From positions 124,001 to 188,000 of the forward strand of contig DDLX01000026.1 in NCBI GenBank assembly GCA_002340355.1: DNA of 64,000 nt. Direction: 5' to 3'. This DNA comes from Cytophagales bacterium UBA2561. Its GTDB lineage: Bacteria > Bacteroidota > Bacteroidia > Cytophagales > Thermoflexibacteraceae. The notes under the pieces are model-generated. The model was not told the origin of the DNA. It ran no database searches and saw nothing but the letters and a program-made list of their open reading frames with translations. The first letter of the stretch is position 1. Every line of letters starts with the position of its first letter. A program made the translations under genes and the position numbers. This document shows, piece after piece, positions 17,480-27,052 of the stretch.

Positions 17480-18949
17480 ATGAAAAAAATATCCAAAAAA
17501 TGGTTGAGTTTTTTTTTCGTTAGTAGCTTAACTTATGTTGCCTTTGCTCAACAAGAATGGGTGAAAGTGCAAAAACCTTTTGACTCTCTCAATTCAGCTA
17601 TCAAAGAAGAATACTATGTTCTTAAAGATAGTCCCAATGTGATTGATGGTAGCTATACTAGTTATTATCAAAGTGGCAAGGTAAAGGTAAAAGGAAATTT
17701 TAAGCAAGGAAAAATGATCGGTGAATATATTCAATATTACGAGACTGGTGAGCTTCGTATGAAAGTTTATTTCAAAGACGGAAAACGGGAAGGAAAAGTA
17801 GCAGAATATTACCCAAGTGGACAGAAAATGTTAGAATATAACTGCTTGAATGACAAACGAGAAGGAACTATATTTGCTTATACTACAGACGGAACGATCA
17901 TCGAAAAAGGAAGCTATCAAAATGATAATAAGCATGGACTTTTTCAAAATTACTATCCCAATAAAAATCTCAAGTCAGAGGGATATTTCGAACAAGGTAA
18001 GCCCCATGGTGTGCTAAAAAAATACTACCAAACTGGAATAATACAGGAAGCCTTAACTTATGTTGATGGCATTCAGCACGGAAAAGCCATGCAATACTAT
18101 TCGAATGGAAAACCACAAGTTGAAACCGTTTTTAAGAATGGGGCATTAGCTCCTGACTCTGCCAAAACTTACTATGAAAATGGCGTTTTGGAACTCGAAA
18201 TCTTTATGAAAAATGATAAATTTAGTGAGTTTCGATCTTTTAGTTCAAGGGGTATCCTACGAAAAAAAGGAATGGTAATGCTCAAAGGAAATCGAAAGTT
18301 AGGCAAAACTATTAAATCTTCAGCATTTCTGAGTGCCGTATTACATGGTTCAGTATCAGGATTTTATGAGAATGGAACAGCACATTATAACTTAAATTAT
18401 CGAAATGGGAAGAAAGTTGGTTTGAATATTTATTACTATCCAAATGGAAAAGTAGAGAAAAAAATTACTTTCAAAAATAATGAAAAAAACCAAAAGATAC
18501 AGAAATTTTACCAAAATGGAAATTTACAGGAAGAACGTACTATAAAAGATAAACGTACCGAAGGTAAACGTAAATATTACCATCCAAACGGCAAACTAAA
18601 AGTACTAGAAACCTATATTCGTGGACAAATTATTGGGGTTCGAGAAACTTATTATTCATCAGGCGAATTGCTCTCGAAAGAGCCATTTTATAAAGGCAAA
18701 CTAAAAGGAACAGTCTTCGAATACTATAAGTCGGGAAGAGTAAAATCGGAAACTACTTATCGAAGTGGACACATTGCAGGATATGTAAAAACATATTATG
18801 AAAATCGTCAACTTGCCAGTCGAGGACGACAATACAGCACGCGCCGAACAGGAAAATGGTCATTCTATGACCAAAAGGGAAAAAAAACAAAAATGCAAAT
18901 TTGGAAAAATGGACGGCTTGCCTCTGAAAAAATATTTAATAAAGAATAA
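17480..18949 (+). CDS. Exported MORN-repeat-variant (YwqK-like) protein
   Basis: 489 residues with a signal peptide ending near Ala23-Gln24 (SSLTYVAFAQQ). Almost the whole mature part is about eighteen copies of a ~23-residue MORN_2-type repeat of the pattern YY.NG.....GNFK.GK..G, for example SYTSYYQSGKVKVKGNFKQG. Proteins of this kind are often labelled YwqK-family antitoxins, but in Bacteroidota they are usually exported repeat proteins of unknown role, and no toxin gene is adjacent. The repeats form an elongated beta surface; a binding or scaffolding role is inference. Confidence 0.85.
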   Translation: MKKISKKWLSFFFVSSLTYVAFAQQEWVKVQKPFDSLNSAIKEEYYVLKDSPNVIDGSYTSYYQSGKVKVKGNFKQGKMIGEYIQYYETGELRMKVYFKDGKREGKVAEYYPSGQKMLEYNCLNDKREGTIFAYTTDGTIIEKGSYQNDNKHGLFQNYYPNKNLKSEGYFEQGKPHGVLKKYYQTGIIQEALTYVDGIQHGKAMQYYSNGKPQVETVFKNGALAPDSAKTYYENGVLELEIFMKNDKFSEFRSFSSRGILRKKGMVMLKGNRKLGKTIKSSAFLSAVLHGSVSGFYENGTAHYNLNYRNGKKVGLNIYYYPNGKVEKKITFKNNEKNQKIQKFYQNGNLQEERTIKDKRTEGKRKYYHPNGKLKVLETYIRGQIIGVRETYYSSGELLSKEPFYKGKLKGTVFEYYKSGRVKSETTYRSGHIAGYVKTYYENRQLASRGRQYSTRRTGKWSFYDQKGKKTKMQIWKNGRLASEKIFNKE

Positions 18950-18993
18950 AATTAGTATTAAAGTCTAACTTTCAAGGTATAACGATATATTTT

Positions 18994-19026
18994 AAACCTG
19001 CTAAGTTTTGAAAGCTTAGGAGGTTT
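18994..19026. repeat. 33-nt palindromic intergenic element, copy 4
   Basis: Left arm AAACCTGCTAAGTTTT, one central G, right arm AAAGCTTAGGAGGTTT; 14 of 16 positions pair. It lies 45 nt after the MORN-repeat gene stop. It shares the TAAGTTTT inner arm with the other copies and is followed by TGTTTT. Confidence 0.7.
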
Positions 19027-19160
19027 TGTTTTAATATCAAACCTGATTCATAAGATTTAAAACAAGTTTGACTTAAATTTTATGATCTAATTTATGAAGT
19101 GTACTTCAAAAATCCTTAAAATCCAATACATTTGAAGTCTCAAAATTGACGAAAAAGTAA

Positions 19161-21395
19161 ATGACAAATAATATCCAAAAAATCGCCGAAGAATTAAAAA
19201 TCACCATTCGACAAGTTTCTGCTACGGTAGCTTTACTGGACGAAGGCGCAACTGTGCCATTTATTGCTCGGTATCGAAAAGAAGTTACGGGAAGTCTAGA
19301 CGAAGTCGCCATTACTCAAATTCGAGACCGTATTACCCAACTTCGAGAACTGGACAAACGCCGAGAAGCTATTTTAAAATCTCTCACCGAACTCGAAAAA
19401 TTGACTCCCGAACTCGAAAAACAAATCCAAGAAGCCGAAACCTTAGCTAAGTTAGAGGATATTTATTTGCCTTATAAACCCAAACGCCGAACTCGTGCCA
19501 CCATTGCCCGCGAAAAAGGATTAGAACCCTTAGCTGATGTTATTTTTACTGCACAAAGTATTGATTTAGAGAAAGAAGCTAAAAAATATATTAATTCTGA
19601 AAAAGGGGTAGAGACCTTCGAAGAGGCTTTAGCAGGAGCAAGAGATATTATTGCTGAAAAAGTCAGCGAAGACCAAAATGCACGGGAGCAAATGCGAAAT
19701 CTTTATCAGAAGAAAGCTACTTTTACCGCTAAAGTTATTTCAGGAAAAGAGGAAGAAGGACAAAAATATAAAGACTATTTCGACTGGTCAGAAAGCATCG
19801 CCAAAGCTCCCTCCCACCGAGTTCTTGCCCTCCGAAGAGCCGAAAAAGAAATGATTATTTCCTTGGATACTGCTCCCGAAGAAGATGAAGCAGTTGAAAT
19901 TTTGGATAATTTATTTGTCAAAGGAACTCCTCCAATTGCTGAGCAACTCGAAATGGCAGTCAAAGACGGTTACAAGCGACTCCTTGCTCCTTCGATGGAA
20001 ACCGAATTTCGGATGAGAACCAAGAAAAAAGCCGATGAAGAAGCCATTAATGTTTTTACCGATAATTTACGAGAATTATTATTGGCGGCACCCCTAGGAC
20101 AGAGACGGATTTTAGCTATTGATCCGGGGTTTAGAACGGGTTGTAAAGTGGTAATTCTCAATGAAAATGGAAAATTATTAGATCATTCTGTTATTTATCC
20201 AAATGAGCCTCAACGTAAATCAGCTCAAGCAGGAATTATGATTCGGGAATTATGCAAAGACTTTGAAGTTCAGTCAATTGCTATCGGAAATGGTACGGCA
20301 AGTCGTGAGACAGAACAATTTATTCGTTCTTTGAAATTGTCAAATATAGACACAGTTATGGTCAATGAAAGTGGGGCTTCGGTTTATTCGGCTTCCGAAA
20401 TTGCACGGGAAGAATTTCCTGATCATGATGTAACGGTTCGAGGAGCAGTTTCCATTGGCAGAAGACTAGCTGACCCTTTGGCTGAGTTAGTGAAAATTGA
20501 CCCAAAATCAATTGGAGTGGGGCAATATCAACATGATGTTGACCAAACTCAATTGAAACAAAGTCTGGATGATGTAGTCGTCAGTTGTGTAAATGCGGTA
20601 GGAGTTGAAGTCAATACGGCAAGTAAAAAATTACTAATGTATGTTTCCGGCTTGGGACAAGTTTTGGCTCAAAATATTATTAATTATCGAAATGAAAACG
20701 GTGGTTTTAAAAGCCGTGCAGAATTGAAAAAAGTCCCTCGATTGGGTAAAAAAGCCTTCGAACAAGCTGCTGGTTTCTTGCGAGTTCGTGGCGCAAAAAA
20801 TCCGTTGGATGAGAGTGCAGTACACCCCGAAAGCTATCCAATTGTCCAGAAAATGGCAAAAGATTTAGATGCAACTATTCCTGAATTGGTCAAAAATGCA
20901 GATTTACGAAAAAATATCAATCTCAAAAATTATGTAACCGATACAGTAGGATTGCCCACTTTGACCGATATCTTAAAAGAATTAGATAAACCAGGGCGTG
21001 ACCCTCGTGAAAAATTTGAGTCATTTTCTTTTACTGAGGGTATTGAAGAAATGGCAGATTTACGAGAAGGAATGTATCTACCAGGAATTGTTACGAATGT
21101 GACAAATTTTGGCGCATTTGTAGATATAGGGGTGCATCAGGATGGCTTGGTACACTTGAGCCAAATGGCTGACCGATTTATTCGGCATCCGAGTGAAGTT
21201 GTTAAGGTTCAGCAAAAAGTGATGGTAACAGTCCTAACCATAGATGAAAAACGCCGTAGAATCTCCCTGAGTATGAAAGGTCAAAATCAAGCTCAAAAAT
21301 CGACAAAACCATTGTCTAAAAATCCGAAAAAAACAGCCAAAAAGGAATTAAGTTTTGAGGAGAAACTGGCAAGGTTGAGGTCAAAATTTGACTAA
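19161..21395 (+). CDS. tex: Tex-family RNA-binding transcription accessory protein
   Basis: 744 residues, the normal length for Tex. In order: a helical N-terminal region with VPFIARYRKEVTGSLDE, the YqgF/RNase H-like domain starting at RRILAIDPGFRTGCKVV (~325-450), helix-hairpin-helix segments (LGQVLAQNIINYRNENGGF and VPRLGKKAFEQAAGFL), and a C-terminal S1 domain (~640-710; GIVTNVTNFGAFVDIGVHQD) with a basic tail. Tex binds nucleic acids and is linked to transcription and stress functions. It is monocistronic, with a 33-nt palindrome after the stop. Confidence 0.96.
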   Translation: MTNNIQKIAEELKITIRQVSATVALLDEGATVPFIARYRKEVTGSLDEVAITQIRDRITQLRELDKRREAILKSLTELEKLTPELEKQIQEAETLAKLEDIYLPYKPKRRTRATIAREKGLEPLADVIFTAQSIDLEKEAKKYINSEKGVETFEEALAGARDIIAEKVSEDQNAREQMRNLYQKKATFTAKVISGKEEEGQKYKDYFDWSESIAKAPSHRVLALRRAEKEMIISLDTAPEEDEAVEILDNLFVKGTPPIAEQLEMAVKDGYKRLLAPSMETEFRMRTKKKADEEAINVFTDNLRELLLAAPLGQRRILAIDPGFRTGCKVVILNENGKLLDHSVIYPNEPQRKSAQAGIMIRELCKDFEVQSIAIGNGTASRETEQFIRSLKLSNIDTVMVNESGASVYSASEIAREEFPDHDVTVRGAVSIGRRLADPLAELVKIDPKSIGVGQYQHDVDQTQLKQSLDDVVVSCVNAVGVEVNTASKKLLMYVSGLGQVLAQNIINYRNENGGFKSRAELKKVPRLGKKAFEQAAGFLRVRGAKNPLDESAVHPESYPIVQKMAKDLDATIPELVKNADLRKNINLKNYVTDTVGLPTLTDILKELDKPGRDPREKFESFSFTEGIEEMADLREGMYLPGIVTNVTNFGAFVDIGVHQDGLVHLSQMADRFIRHPSEVVKVQQKVMVTVLTIDEKRRRISLSMKGQNQAQKSTKPLSKNPKKTAKKELSFEEKLARLRSKFD

Positions 21396-21414
21396 AACAA
21401 TATTTGAATACTTT

Positions 21415-21447
21415 AACTCTCCAAGCACTCTAAACACTTGGAGAGTT
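21415..21447. repeat. 33-nt palindromic intergenic element, copy 5
   Basis: Perfect 11-bp arms AACTCTCCAAG / CTTGGAGAGTT around an 11-nt centre, total 33 nt. It starts 20 nt after the tex stop and ends 16 nt before the end of the convergent membrane-protein gene, so it may act for both. There is no T tract on the plus strand. Confidence 0.75.
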
Positions 21448-21463
21448 GAAAATCAGTGATTTG

Positions 21464-22237
21464 TTATTTCAATTCTCGAATGAAGTTAGCTATTTCCCGA
21501 ACACTATCCAGAAACTTAATATCCGAAGCCACTTTGTCATAATGTTGTTGGGATTCGGTGCGCAATCGCTGAATTTCTTGGGCATATTTTGTGTCTGTTT
21601 CTTCGATTTTCACACCTTTCTTCTGGAGTTCTTTCCATAATTCTTCATGGGTTTCCATCATTTGTTTTTTCCAAGAATTATCTTCTGGGTCATCACTCAA
21701 TTGGGACTCAAGACATTTCATTCGGCTTTGAATATCATCAAATTGAAGAAGCAACTCCCTTAAATCTTCACGAGGATAACGAAATTCCTTTTGAATATTC
21801 CGTAGTTTATCGTACAAAAATTCATAAAAACGTACTGAAGGGCGTAAAAAAGTTAATAAAATAGCAGCGATTGCCGAAAAATAACCAACAGGACTAATCC
21901 CAGATGCAGCCACAAAATACAATGCAATTGCTGAGAAAATATGCAATAAAACAGCAATAATCAATGAGTTACGAGATATTTTACGAACATATTTAAGGCT
22001 TTCATCAATTACCAAAAGTTCTTTTCGTTGCGAAATTTTAGCATCATGCAGAACTTCACTGGCTCGAAAATGAGCATCCCAAGGTACAGTAACTATAACA
22101 ATTAACCAAAGTAAGGAAGCAACTCCAACTCCCCAATCCAAGAATGTACCGATTTCTATATTTAACCATTGCAAAACGGCATAAACCAAAATGACCAGAA
22201 ATAAGGCACTCGTCAGAAAACCAAAAACTTGTTTCAT
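21464..22237 (-). CDS. Membrane protein with C-terminal coiled coil, function unknown
   Basis: 257 residues. Hydrophobic segments at ~5-22, ~30-52, ~93-113 and ~118-133 suggest four membrane helices. The C-terminal half (~150-257) is charged and heptad-like, rich in E, K, Q and L (for example REDLRELLLQFDDIQSRMK), so a cytoplasmic coiled coil is likely. I do not recognise the family. It is single, convergent with tex and divergent from the OmpA-type gene. Confidence 0.7.
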   Translation of the reverse strand: MKQVFGFLTSALFLVILVYAVLQWLNIEIGTFLDWGVGVASLLWLIVIVTVPWDAHFRASEVLHDAKISQRKELLVIDESLKYVRKISRNSLIIAVLLHIFSAIALYFVAASGISPVGYFSAIAAILLTFLRPSVRFYEFLYDKLRNIQKEFRYPREDLRELLLQFDDIQSRMKCLESQLSDDPEDNSWKKQMMETHEELWKELQKKGVKIEETDTKYAQEIQRLRTESQQHYDKVASDIKFLDSVREIANFIRELK

Positions 22238-22445
22238 GATTATTTACAAATTGTGTTTCAACTTCATTCATTTTAATAAACGCCTCACTCAAACTTTTGA
22301 TGAGCTAAAAAACAGATTTTACGGATATTTTAAAGCTATTTTTAATAAAATAATATATTGGTTAACAATATTTTAAATATATTTTTACGGATATTATTTT
22401 TTTAAAAAATCAAATTTCTAAAGGCTAAAATTATAAGTGAATTTT

Positions 22446-22453
22446 TATCTTTG
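22446..22453 (+). promoter_or_regulatory. Candidate -7 box (TATCTTTG) upstream of the PD40-OmpA gene
   Basis: Exact match to the Bacteroidota -7 consensus TAnnTTTG, 51 nt before the ATG at 22505. No good TTTG is found 19-21 nt upstream, so this is supported by the -7 box alone. Confidence 0.35.
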
Positions 22454-22504
22454 ATAAATAACTCCATTTTACTATCCTTAAATTCTAAGTAAACTTACAT
22501 TTCC

Positions 22505-24652
22505 ATGAAAAGTACTATTTTTAAACTATTAGTAATTTTTATTTATTTTATTCTTCCTATAACTATTTTTGCTCAAATTGAGAATAACTTGGCACAAGGA
22601 TATCGCTTTTTTAAAAATCAAAATTATTTCGAAGCCATTTCTACTTACAAAGCCATTTTAGGAACAGAACCTGAAAACAAAAAAGCCCTTTATTATCTTG
22701 GAATCAGTCTTTTGAAAACAAATCAAGCTCAAGAAGCTCAACAATATTGGGATAGTTTAAGCCGAGTAGCTCCACATGAATTTGAAGATTTTGAGTTTTG
22801 GAGTGGTAAAAGTTACTATCTCAATCACAAATTTCATGAAAGTTATGAACACCTCGAAAGCTATCTTCAAACGGGAAAAAACCGCAAACAATTAAAAGAA
22901 TGTAAGGAATTAATCTCATTTGTGAAAAATGGTATTCAGCTTTCCCGAATTGAAAATAGCACAAAAATTGAGCATATTAACCAACAAATTAATAGTGAAC
23001 AAGCTGAATTTGGAGCAGTAGCTTCTCAAAGTGGTAAAGATTTAATTTTTACACGTCAAAATCAGCCTCTTGAAACACCATCCAAACGCAAAAAACGAGG
23101 AGCTAAAAAACGAATTTTCATTTCTAAAATGCGTTCAGATGATACTTGGAATACGGCTATACGCATCAAAAATGGAAATACTTCAAGTGGATATGACGTA
23201 GCGATTCAACTCTTGGATGCTGATCGCCGATTACTAATTTATCAAGATGGTGACCTGAAAATCAGTCAGTTTCGAGATGGCGAATGGAAAATTCCTAAAC
23301 TCTTAGATAAAGGTATTAATACATCTAAAACCGAAAAATTTGCTTGTGTTTATGATAATGGTAATCGGATTATTTTTTCTTCTAATCATGGGCGAGGAAA
23401 AAGTTTAGATTTGTATCAATCTACTTTAGATAAAAATGGAAAATGGACGAAACCTCGTCCACTTACGGAAATTAACACTTCTAAAGATGAAGATTCTCCT
23501 TACATCACCAACGGTGGTAAAACTTTGTATTTCAGTTCAAAAGGGCATCAATCTATTGGAGGATATGATATCTTTCAGTCTAATTTTAATATGGCTACGG
23601 GAAGATGGGGAAAGCCTAAAAATTTGGGTTTACCTATTAACTCTGTGAAGGATGATTTGTATTTTTCGAAGATTAATGAAGTTGGGTATCTAACATCTGA
23701 TAGAACAGGAGGCTTTGGGTTAACAGATATTTATCGATTTTATACTTTTTCTAAGGTTACAGTAACAGGAAAGGTTATTTATCGAAAAAATACAAAACCA
23801 TGTAAGGGTTGTGTCCTGCGATTTGAAAGTTCAAAAAAAGCGTATGAAGTAACTACAGATACCGAAGGATTTTATAAGATAGAATTACCATTTCATATAC
23901 CTCTAAAAACAACTGTTTCACGGAATAGCCGAACTTTTTATAAAGAAACTAATATACTTACAATCAACTTAAAACGTCCTAAATTCCAGCATCGAAATTA
24001 TTATATCGGATATGATTCTTTGCAAAAGAAGCAATTAAATATTGAGGGAATAATTCAGGATAAAATGACTAATGAATCACTTTCAGCTTCTCTCCAATTA
24101 ATGGAATGGAATACAGATAATATAGTCAAAAAATACCGATCTAATTCCTTCGGAAAGTACCAAATTGTGATCGATAATGAATCTCAAAAATATCGTTTAG
24201 AAGTTCAACAAATAGGTCATTTTTATGCCACACAAGCCTTTGACACAGATACTATCTGGAAGGACAAAATTCAGTTAGATTTTAAGTTATTACCTCTAAA
24301 ACTAAAGCAAATTTTTATTTTAAAAGATGTCTTTTTTGAATCAGGTTCAGATATTTTAACCGATAAATCATTCGAAGAATTAAATCGTTTAAGCCAATTC
24401 TTGGAGCAAAACTCAAGTGTACGTATTGAAGTTTCGGGACATACAGATAACATCGGAGAAGCAGGAACCAACTTGTATTTATCCGATAAAAGAGCCAAAG
24501 CTGTTAAAAATTATTTAGTTGGTAAAGGTATTATTTCCAGTCGTTTAGAAGCAATTGGTTATGGTGATACACGTCCCATTGCAAGTAATGATGACGAAAA
24601 GGATGGTCGAGAACTAAACCGAAGAATTGAGATTCAGATTTTAGAGATATAA
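22505..24652 (+). CDS. Outer-membrane OmpA-family protein with TPR and PD40 beta-propeller
   Basis: 715 residues with signal peptide (cleavage near FAQ, residues 22-24). Residues ~25-110 are TPR-like helical repeats (YRFFKNQNYFEAISTYKAI). Residues ~160-415 hold PD40/WD40-like propeller repeats with typical N-G-G-K-T-L-Y-F-S-S and GGYDIFQS motifs. Residues ~420-600 contain two carboxypeptidase-regulatory-like beta domains, and ~605-715 is an OmpA peptidoglycan-binding domain (VEVSGHTDNIG-type, here IEVSGHTDNIGEAGTN). The architecture is the same as PorE-like T9SS-associated proteins and many other Bacteroidota envelope proteins, so a cell-wall anchoring role is likely. Which system it serves cannot be told. 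Confidence 0.85.
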   Translation: MKSTIFKLLVIFIYFILPITIFAQIENNLAQGYRFFKNQNYFEAISTYKAILGTEPENKKALYYLGISLLKTNQAQEAQQYWDSLSRVAPHEFEDFEFWSGKSYYLNHKFHESYEHLESYLQTGKNRKQLKECKELISFVKNGIQLSRIENSTKIEHINQQINSEQAEFGAVASQSGKDLIFTRQNQPLETPSKRKKRGAKKRIFISKMRSDDTWNTAIRIKNGNTSSGYDVAIQLLDADRRLLIYQDGDLKISQFRDGEWKIPKLLDKGINTSKTEKFACVYDNGNRIIFSSNHGRGKSLDLYQSTLDKNGKWTKPRPLTEINTSKDEDSPYITNGGKTLYFSSKGHQSIGGYDIFQSNFNMATGRWGKPKNLGLPINSVKDDLYFSKINEVGYLTSDRTGGFGLTDIYRFYTFSKVTVTGKVIYRKNTKPCKGCVLRFESSKKAYEVTTDTEGFYKIELPFHIPLKTTVSRNSRTFYKETNILTINLKRPKFQHRNYYIGYDSLQKKQLNIEGIIQDKMTNESLSASLQLMEWNTDNIVKKYRSNSFGKYQIVIDNESQKYRLEVQQIGHFYATQAFDTDTIWKDKIQLDFKLLPLKLKQIFILKDVFFESGSDILTDKSFEELNRLSQFLEQNSSVRIEVSGHTDNIGEAGTNLYLSDKRAKAVKNYLVGKGIISSRLEAIGYGDTRPIASNDDEKDGRELNRRIEIQILEI

Positions 24653-24680
24653 ACCGAAAGTTATTTAAAATCAAATAACC

Positions 24681-26039
24681 ATGAATAGACGAAGTTTTTT
24701 ACAAAAAACAGCATTGAGTTTACCAATACTTACTGCCACACCATCTCTATTTACTTCTTGCCAAGAAGAAAAAATTACTCCGATCATGACAGATAAGAAA
24801 ATTATCATTATTGGAGCTGGAATAGCTGGCTTGAGTGCAGCTAACTATTTTAAAACCAGAAATATAGATATAACTATTTTAGAGGCTCAAAACCAAGTCG
24901 GTGGACGACTCAAAACCCAACGAAATAGCGACATTCCTTTTGATGAAGGTGCCAGCTGGATTCATGGTGATAACAAAAATCCAATTACGAATTTAGCTAA
25001 AGCGTCAGGTACGAACCTATTTGAAACCGATGATGACCAAGTCAAAGTATATGATATAGATGGTACACAATACTCAGATTCGGTATTAGATAAAGCTGAA
25101 AATGAGTACAATAAGATACTAGAAAATTTGGGAGGAGATCAAAATCAAAGTTTCGAAACCATTTTTTACCAAAAATATCCACACTATCAATCTAATCGAC
25201 TTTGGACATATCAACTATCTGCCTACTTAGAATTTGATACAGGAGCTGATATTTCAGAATTATCATCCTTAGATTTTTATGATGATGAAGAGTTTTCAGG
25301 ACGAGAATTGTTAGTTACAAATGGTTATGATACTATCGTAAATTATATGATACAAGGTATTGACATTAAAACGAACACAAAAATTATAGAGATAAATTAT
25401 CTTACTGATAAAACCATTATTCTAACTGAAAATCAAACTTTTGAGGCTGATTTTATTTTACTTACTGTGCCATTAGGTGTACTCAAGAAAAAGGTCATTT
25501 CGTTCGTACCTACTTTACCAAATCCCAAGCAACAGGCAATTGAAAAATTACAAATGGGAGTCATCAATAAATTCTTATGTGTTTGGGATTCGGCTTTTTG
25601 GGAAACTGATTTACAATACATCGGACTTACCCCAAAAACCAAAGGAAAGTTTAATTATTTCTTAAATTATCGCAAATTTTCAGAAATAAATGCACTAATG
25701 ACTTTCACATTTGGAAATTATTCTTTATTAATTGAAAAAATGAGTGATGCAGAAATCATAGCGGAGATTATGGCACACCTCAAAATTATTTATGGCAATA
25801 ATATCCCTGAACCAACTCAATTACTTCGAACAAAATGGTCTTCAGATGAATTCACATGGGGTTCATATTCTTTCACTCCAAAAGGCACACGTTCAACTGA
25901 TTATGATGTTTTGACCGAAGCAGTTGAGGATAAATTATTTTTTGCAGGAGAGCATACTTCTAGAGATTATCGAGGAACAGTTCACGGTGCTTTTATAAGT
26001 GGGGAGCGAGAAGCAAAGAAAATTATTGAACTCTTATAG
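24681..26039 (+). CDS. Flavin monoamine oxidase family protein, Tat-exported lipoprotein
   Basis: 452 residues. It begins MNRRSFLQKTALSLP, a twin-arginine signal, and reaches a lipobox-like LFTSC near residue 27, so it is probably exported folded with FAD and lipidated. The FAD dinucleotide motif IIIIGAGIAGLSAANYF follows at ~43, then GGRLKTQ, the substrate-side DEGASWIHG and the C-terminal FAD-binding FFAGEHTS. The family oxidises primary or polyamines, releasing aldehyde and peroxide; the substrate here is unknown. It starts 28 nt after the OmpA gene and 15 nt before the next barrel gene, suggesting one operon. Confidence 0.88.
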   Translation: MNRRSFLQKTALSLPILTATPSLFTSCQEEKITPIMTDKKIIIIGAGIAGLSAANYFKTRNIDITILEAQNQVGGRLKTQRNSDIPFDEGASWIHGDNKNPITNLAKASGTNLFETDDDQVKVYDIDGTQYSDSVLDKAENEYNKILENLGGDQNQSFETIFYQKYPHYQSNRLWTYQLSAYLEFDTGADISELSSLDFYDDEEFSGRELLVTNGYDTIVNYMIQGIDIKTNTKIIEINYLTDKTIILTENQTFEADFILLTVPLGVLKKKVISFVPTLPNPKQQAIEKLQMGVINKFLCVWDSAFWETDLQYIGLTPKTKGKFNYFLNYRKFSEINALMTFTFGNYSLLIEKMSDAEIIAEIMAHLKIIYGNNIPEPTQLLRTKWSSDEFTWGSYSFTPKGTRSTDYDVLTEAVEDKLFFAGEHTSRDYRGTVHGAFISGEREAKKIIELL

Positions 26040-26054
26040 AATTTAATTGAATAT

Positions 26055-27002
26055 ATGACAAAAAAAGGATACCTATTAATCTTATTTCTTTTCATCTCCA
26101 CTAACGTACTTTTTGCTCAACGTTTTGGGATGAGTCGTTTTTTTAGAACAGGAATGCGCCTAACTTCTTACTATTCGCCTTCGGCAACGGTGAATGATTC
26201 GGTAAAGTTTGGAATGCAAACCATGAATGTCGCTTTCATTTTACCTGTTGGTGGAAACCTTGAACTAAGACTTCGAGAGTTTAATATTAAATTTCATCAA
26301 ACTTTTCTAACGACTAACGCAGGTTGGCGTTGGATTAACTCAGATTTTATTGATAAACAGCAGCTTTATAATTTTTCAATTGGTTTAACGCATGTTCGAG
26401 CCAGCCTAAAAAATGGATTTTGGTTTTATTCAGCTAATTTGGGCATGGTCGAAGACCGTTATTATTTGAATGAAGTTCATCCGTATTTTTTAGGCGCATT
26501 AGCCAAAATTCGAGTCCAAGGCTTACGAAAACAAACCATTTTAGGAATTGCTTTAACTTATAATTCGGGAACATTTCTACCTATTCCAATTTTGGGAATT
26601 AACCGAAAATTACACCCAAAATGGGATATTAATGTACTATTGCCTATAGAATTTGCCTTGATTTATGATGCTTCAAAGAAAATCAATATGAATGCTAAAT
26701 TGTATTTTTCAGCATTTGATGCTCGAACGGGAAGTTTTACTGGTCAATTCCGATTATCTGACCAAACTGCTCGGATGAGTTATAGTGAAATACGAAGTAG
26801 TATCCGAATAGATTATAAAATAAAGCGTAGGTACCAACTGTTTGTAGAATTAGGTATGGTTAGTCTTCGTAATTTGCAATTTCAACAAGATACTACTAAG
26901 CTAAAATATACACCTAATCTAGCTCCATTTACTCAACTTTCCTTACATTTTGATTTTGGAAAATCTCCTATTGGTTCTCAGTTATTTGGAAATGAATTTT
27001 AA
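26055..27002 (+). CDS. Putative outer-membrane beta-barrel (DUF6268-like)
   Basis: 315 residues with a cleavable signal peptide (LFISTNVLFAQ, cleavage near residue 22). The mature part is built of amphipathic beta strands with alternating aromatics and glycines, and ends in a strand closing with F-G-N-E-F, consistent with an outer-membrane barrel. It resembles the DUF6268 family of Bacteroidota. No function is known. It follows the amine oxidase by 15 nt, so it is probably co-transcribed with it. Confidence 0.7.
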   Translation: MTKKGYLLILFLFISTNVLFAQRFGMSRFFRTGMRLTSYYSPSATVNDSVKFGMQTMNVAFILPVGGNLELRLREFNIKFHQTFLTTNAGWRWINSDFIDKQQLYNFSIGLTHVRASLKNGFWFYSANLGMVEDRYYLNEVHPYFLGALAKIRVQGLRKQTILGIALTYNSGTFLPIPILGINRKLHPKWDINVLLPIEFALIYDASKKINMNAKLYFSAFDARTGSFTGQFRLSDQTARMSYSEIRSSIRIDYKIKRRYQLFVELGMVSLRNLQFQQDTTKLKYTPNLAPFTQLSLHFDFGKSPIGSQLFGNEF

Positions 27003-27052
27003 TCTATCTAATTACTTGTTCAAAAAATTTAAATAAACTAACTTTTATTAAA

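Noticed and set aside
17480..18949. Toxin-antitoxin module suggested by the YwqK-like label
   Set aside because: No toxin gene is adjacent; the protein has a signal peptide and many MORN-type repeats, so an exported repeat protein fits better.
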